Shown here piece by piece: positions 46,218 to 48,464 of a stretch of 48,464 nucleotides of DNA; position 1 is the stretch's first letter, and each line of letters begins with the position of its first letter. Where the stretch lies: assembly GCA_016209255.1 (NCBI GenBank), contig JACQWL010000006.1, positions 1 through 48,464 on the forward strand, read 5' to 3'. The notes under the pieces were generated by a model, which saw nothing but the letters and a program-made list of their open reading frames with translations, searched no databases and was not told where the DNA came from. A program made the position numbers and the translations under genes. This DNA comes from Verrucomicrobiota bacterium. Its GTDB lineage: Bacteria; Verrucomicrobiota; Verrucomicrobiia; Opitutales; Opitutaceae.

Positions 46218-46289
46218 CGGCTGCCGCCGCGCGGGTGCCATCCCAGCCCGCGTCCTCTGTCCGCACGAACCGCGTCACCGCCAGTCGCG

Positions 46290-47267
46290 TTACGCCGCAT
46301 CGGCGGCGAGCTTCGCCAATTTGTCCGGCACAAAGCGTTCGGAAAAACCACTGATGAATGACCAGACCAGAAGTTTGGCCACCTCTTGAGTCCCGACAGA
46401 TTCGCCGTCGAAACTGCCCCAGAAAAGGTCGGAACTGAGTTTCGGAAACGCTCCGCCGCTCATGAGCCCGCTGGCGAAGATCGCAGTCAGCACAAACGCG
46501 AAAAGCCCGCCGAGGGCGGGAGACAAGAAGACGCCAAGATTGCCCTGGTTTAACCCCGCCATTTCGAGATCGGTGTTGCCGCCAAGCTCCGCCTGTTGCA
46601 CCCGGCGCATCGTGCTCGCAAGTGCGCCCAGGATTCCTGCGCCGGCGATCATCCAGAGGAGAGTGCCGTTCAAATTCAAGGCGGACGCCGTGCCCGCGAT
46701 CACCACTCCGTAAAACACCACCGCGAGCAATCCTGCGCACACCACGCCGCGCATCAGGCGTCCGCGGAACGACTCCAAGGTCCAGAGTGAGACGTAACGC
46801 CAGTTCAGCTCCTCTTGCAGTCGCACCAGGTCGGCCCGCAGGGCGTCCCACTGCGGCGGAGTCTGGGGCTCGGCCGTTGGCGGCTTCGAATCCTTGTAGT
46901 CGGATTTCTCCTGGTCACTGGCCACTTCCGCATACTCGTTGCGCAAGATCCACGCGCGCCGTTGCAGCAGCGGCTCGGCCTCGAGTTTGATCAGCGCCAG
47001 TTCCAGCCGGTAGAGGTCGGCCCATTCGAGTTGCAGCGGGGCGGTCCCTGCCGGACTCGTTTTCTCGATGAGGGCCACCACTTCATCGGCATCTTTTTGC
47101 GCCAGCGGATCGCGCGGCGGCTGGGGCAGACTCCGATACTGGCCCAAGAGAAGCGTGGTGTATTCTTCCAGAAACTTGCGGTCGGCAGCCGCGAAGGAGA
47201 AGCCGAAAGCGCCGAGCAGCTTGGTGTGCCACTTCAGCGGGCGAACGGGATAGCGGGGAGTACTCAT
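46290..47267 (-). CDS. Integral membrane protein of unknown function
   Basis: A 325-residue protein. A soluble N-terminal half (residues 1-165, helical and charged: RKFLEEYTTLLLGQYRSL, LEWADLYRLELALIKLEAEPLLQRRAWILRNEYAEV) precedes three strong TM helices (VVCAGLLAVVFYGVVIAGT, LLWMIAGAGILGALAST, VFLSPALGGLFAFVLTAIFASG). It ends with LLVWSFISGFSERFVPDKLAKLA. This C-terminal GFSERFxPD signature occurs in uncharacterised bacterial membrane proteins. The gene is on the same strand as the secretion operon but ends 201 bp before its first gene, with the sigma54 control region between. Function unknown. Confidence 0.78.
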   Translation of the reverse strand: MSTPRYPVRPLKWHTKLLGAFGFSFAAADRKFLEEYTTLLLGQYRSLPQPPRDPLAQKDADEVVALIEKTSPAGTAPLQLEWADLYRLELALIKLEAEPLLQRRAWILRNEYAEVASDQEKSDYKDSKPPTAEPQTPPQWDALRADLVRLQEELNWRYVSLWTLESFRGRLMRGVVCAGLLAVVFYGVVIAGTASALNLNGTLLWMIAGAGILGALASTMRRVQQAELGGNTDLEMAGLNQGNLGVFLSPALGGLFAFVLTAIFASGLMSGGAFPKLSSDLFWGSFDGESVGTQEVAKLLVWSFISGFSERFVPDKLAKLAADAA

Positions 47268-47303
47268 GGGGGTATACGGCTCAGGTGCGAAAAGTTGACA
47301 TCG

Positions 47304-47341
47304 GGTGGTCAGGCGGGCGCTGAGGGTTTAACCTGACCACC
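47304..47341. repeat. 10-bp inverted repeat upstream of the transposase remnant
   Basis: GGTGGTCAGG and CCTGACCACC are separated by 18 bp, between the divergent starts of the membrane protein and the IS110-like remnant. It may be part of the element's end or a regulatory site. Confidence 0.5.
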
Positions 47342-47344
47342 GGC

Positions 47345-47869
47345 ATGACAACTAACGCCATTCAAAACACCGAGACGAAAGCTGCCCCACAAGGCGAAAA
47401 ACCAAACCGGCTGAACAAGCTCGGCGTCGATGTGCACTGGCGCGAGTACGTCGTGGTCGGGCAGATCGATGGCGCCTCACCGCAGCCGTCGCAGCGCTTC
47501 TCGCCTGAGGCCTTCGTCGCGTGGGTCGCCAAGCACGTGAAACTGGCCGACGAGGTACACTGTTGCTACGAGGCCGGCCCGTTTGGTTTCGTGCTGCACC
47601 GGCGTCCGGCGGGCTTGGCGGCCAGGAACCTGGTGGTGCGGCCGTGCAACCGGGACGAGTACGGCAAGAAGGTGAGGACCAACAGGCGAGATACGCTGGC
47701 CTTGCTCTCGTGGCAACGGTTCAAGAACCGCCGGCAGGACGCCAGCTACACCTGGCTGGTGCCCAACGAGGATTCCTCCGGGGTCGAACCGACGGGGTGG
47801 CGCCGGTCGTTGTTGATTCGTTGGGACCGATCGCCGCGCCGCCGTACCAATCGACATTCAGCGGCCTGA
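47345..47869 (+). pseudogene. Truncated IS110-family transposase
   Basis: The 174-residue ORF begins with a DEDD (RuvC-like) transposase domain: LGVDVHWREYVVVGQIDG holds the first Asp, CCYEAGPFGFVLHRR the Glu, and NRRDTLALL the late Asp. The usual KTDRRD is RTNRRD, so one acidic residue is Asn. After about residue 135 (WQRFKNRRQD) the sequence no longer resembles a transposase, and the C-terminal Tnp_20 domain with its catalytic Ser is absent. It is therefore a decayed fragment. The 77-bp upstream gap is too short for a typical IS110 bridge-RNA region. Confidence 0.8.
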
Positions 47870-47979
47870 CTCCGTCCGCCCACCCCAATGGACTTGGCCC
47901 GGTCGGCCACTTTTTCCCGGCCCCGATCTGTTTCCAGCGCGTGCGCAACACCGGACACGAATAAATCTTCAACGCCTGG

Positions 47980-48008
47980 GGCCACAGATTACACAGATGG
48001 CCACAGAT
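47980..48008. repeat. CCACAGATTACACAGATGG-type intergenic repeat
   Basis: GGGGCCACAGATTACACAGA followed by TGGCCACAGATG has short tandem CACAGAT units and is related to the CATCTGTGG units near 1975. It lies in the 196-bp gap before the cupin gene; the rest of that gap shows nothing recognisable. Confidence 0.5.
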
Positions 48009-48065
48009 GTTGAAGGGTTTGATTGTTCATCCAACCATCCAAGATATTAACCCTTTCACCCCGCC

Positions 48066-48464
48066 ATGATTTTCGCCTCCGCCACACATTCGGCCGAAGA
48101 GGTGATCCGCCTGCTGCGGCTGGAACCGCTGCCGCGCGAAGGCGGCTTTTTCCGGCGCACGGCGGAGGCGGTTGCGACGGTGACAACGCCGCGCGGCGGA
48201 CGACCCGCCTGGTCGATGACTCTGGCGCTGTTCACGCCGCGGCAGTTTTCCGCGCTCCATCGCCTGGCCGGCGACGAGCTCTGGTGCTTTCACGCCGGGA
48301 ATCCGCTCGAGCTGCTGCTGCTGCGCGAAGGCGCCACCGGAGAGGCGCGCCTCGGACCGGGACCGGACGATCGCCTGCAGCACGTGGTCCCGGCCGGGAC
48401 GTGGCAGGGGGCGCGGGTCGTGCCGGGCGGCGCCTGGAGCCTCGTCACCTGCACGGTCGTGCCC
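48066..48464 (+). CDS. DUF985 cupin-like protein (partial)
   Basis: The gene runs off the right edge after 133 codons. LEPLPREGGFFRRTAEAV, SMTLALFTPRQFSALHRLAGDELWCFHAGNPLELLLL and VVPAGTWQGARVVPGGAWSLVTCTVVP match the DUF985 (cupin_5) family. In it, a GGxFRxT segment and S.xHR...E.W.xxxG define the metal-binding barrel. Family members are small RmlC-like cupins of unknown biochemical role. The expected full length is about 140-170 residues, so only the end is missing. ATG 48066 is preceded by an A-rich stretch but no clear ribosome-binding site. Confidence 0.88.
   Translation, partial: MIFASATHSAEEVIRLLRLEPLPREGGFFRRTAEAVATVTTPRGGRPAWSMTLALFTPRQFSALHRLAGDELWCFHAGNPLELLLLREGATGEARLGPGPDDRLQHVVPAGTWQGARVVPGGAWSLVTCTVVP

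Noticed and set aside
47268-47344. IS110 bridge RNA
   Set aside because: The gap is only 77 bp and the transposase is truncated; only a simple inverted repeat is visible.

Overview
The window is high-GC DNA that most resembles the phylum Verrucomicrobiota, probably an Opitutus-like (Opitutaceae) bacterium. This is inferred from the gene families: a secreted FGly sulfatase, a DUF1080 protein, a DUF6807 (PmoA-like) protein, a TonB-dependent receptor with a coiled-coil N-terminus and a GH78 rhamnosidase. It also fits the abundance of palindromic intergenic repeats. No rRNA, tRNA or CRISPR array was seen. Both window edges cut a gene.

Region 1 (1-12.6 kb) is a mixed metabolic stretch. It holds the C-terminal end of a Gfo/Idh/MocA-type oxidoreductase, a sulfatase, a RecD2-type helicase, an S9-like peptidase that has lost its nucleophilic serine, a DUF1080 protein, a CocE/NonD hydrolase, a GlcG/HbpS protein, a VapBC-type toxin-antitoxin pair with a clear upstream dyad, and a PIG-L deacetylase with unusual codon style.

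Region 2 (12.7-26.7 kb) is carbohydrate-oriented. It holds a large secreted protein of unknown function behind a MITE-like element, a BNR-repeat propeller and a RidA protein. These are followed by a cluster with a Tat-exported class V aminotransferase, a DUF6807 protein, an alpha-L-rhamnosidase, a xylose-isomerase-like TIM barrel, a LacI regulator and a TonB-dependent receptor that ends in a strong terminator. This looks like a sugar-uptake locus under local LacI control.

Region 3 (26.9-30.2 kb) holds a small lipoprotein, a probable frameshifted gene remnant, an APC-family permease and a repeat-rich intergenic block.

Region 4 (30.2-46.1 kb, all minus strand) is the highlight: a complete-looking type II secretion operon. 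Its transcription order is Gly-rich LTxxQ protein, gspE, F, G, H, I, J, K, a PilM-PilN-type gspL, a PilO-type gspM, a gspC-like gene, a secretin split into two genes, a histidine kinase and an NtrC-type sigma54 activator. Seven junctions are 4-bp ATGA overlaps. Upstream of the first gene is a near-consensus -24/-12 sigma54 promoter, with two 17-bp dyads about three helical turns apart behind it. The operon therefore appears to encode the enhancer-binding protein for its own promoter. Several of its genes (gspC, gspH, gspK and the response regulator) carry dispersed palindromic repeats translated in frame as N-terminal extensions.

Region 5 (46.3-48.5 kb) holds an integral membrane protein, a truncated IS110-type transposase and the start of a cupin-like DUF985 gene.
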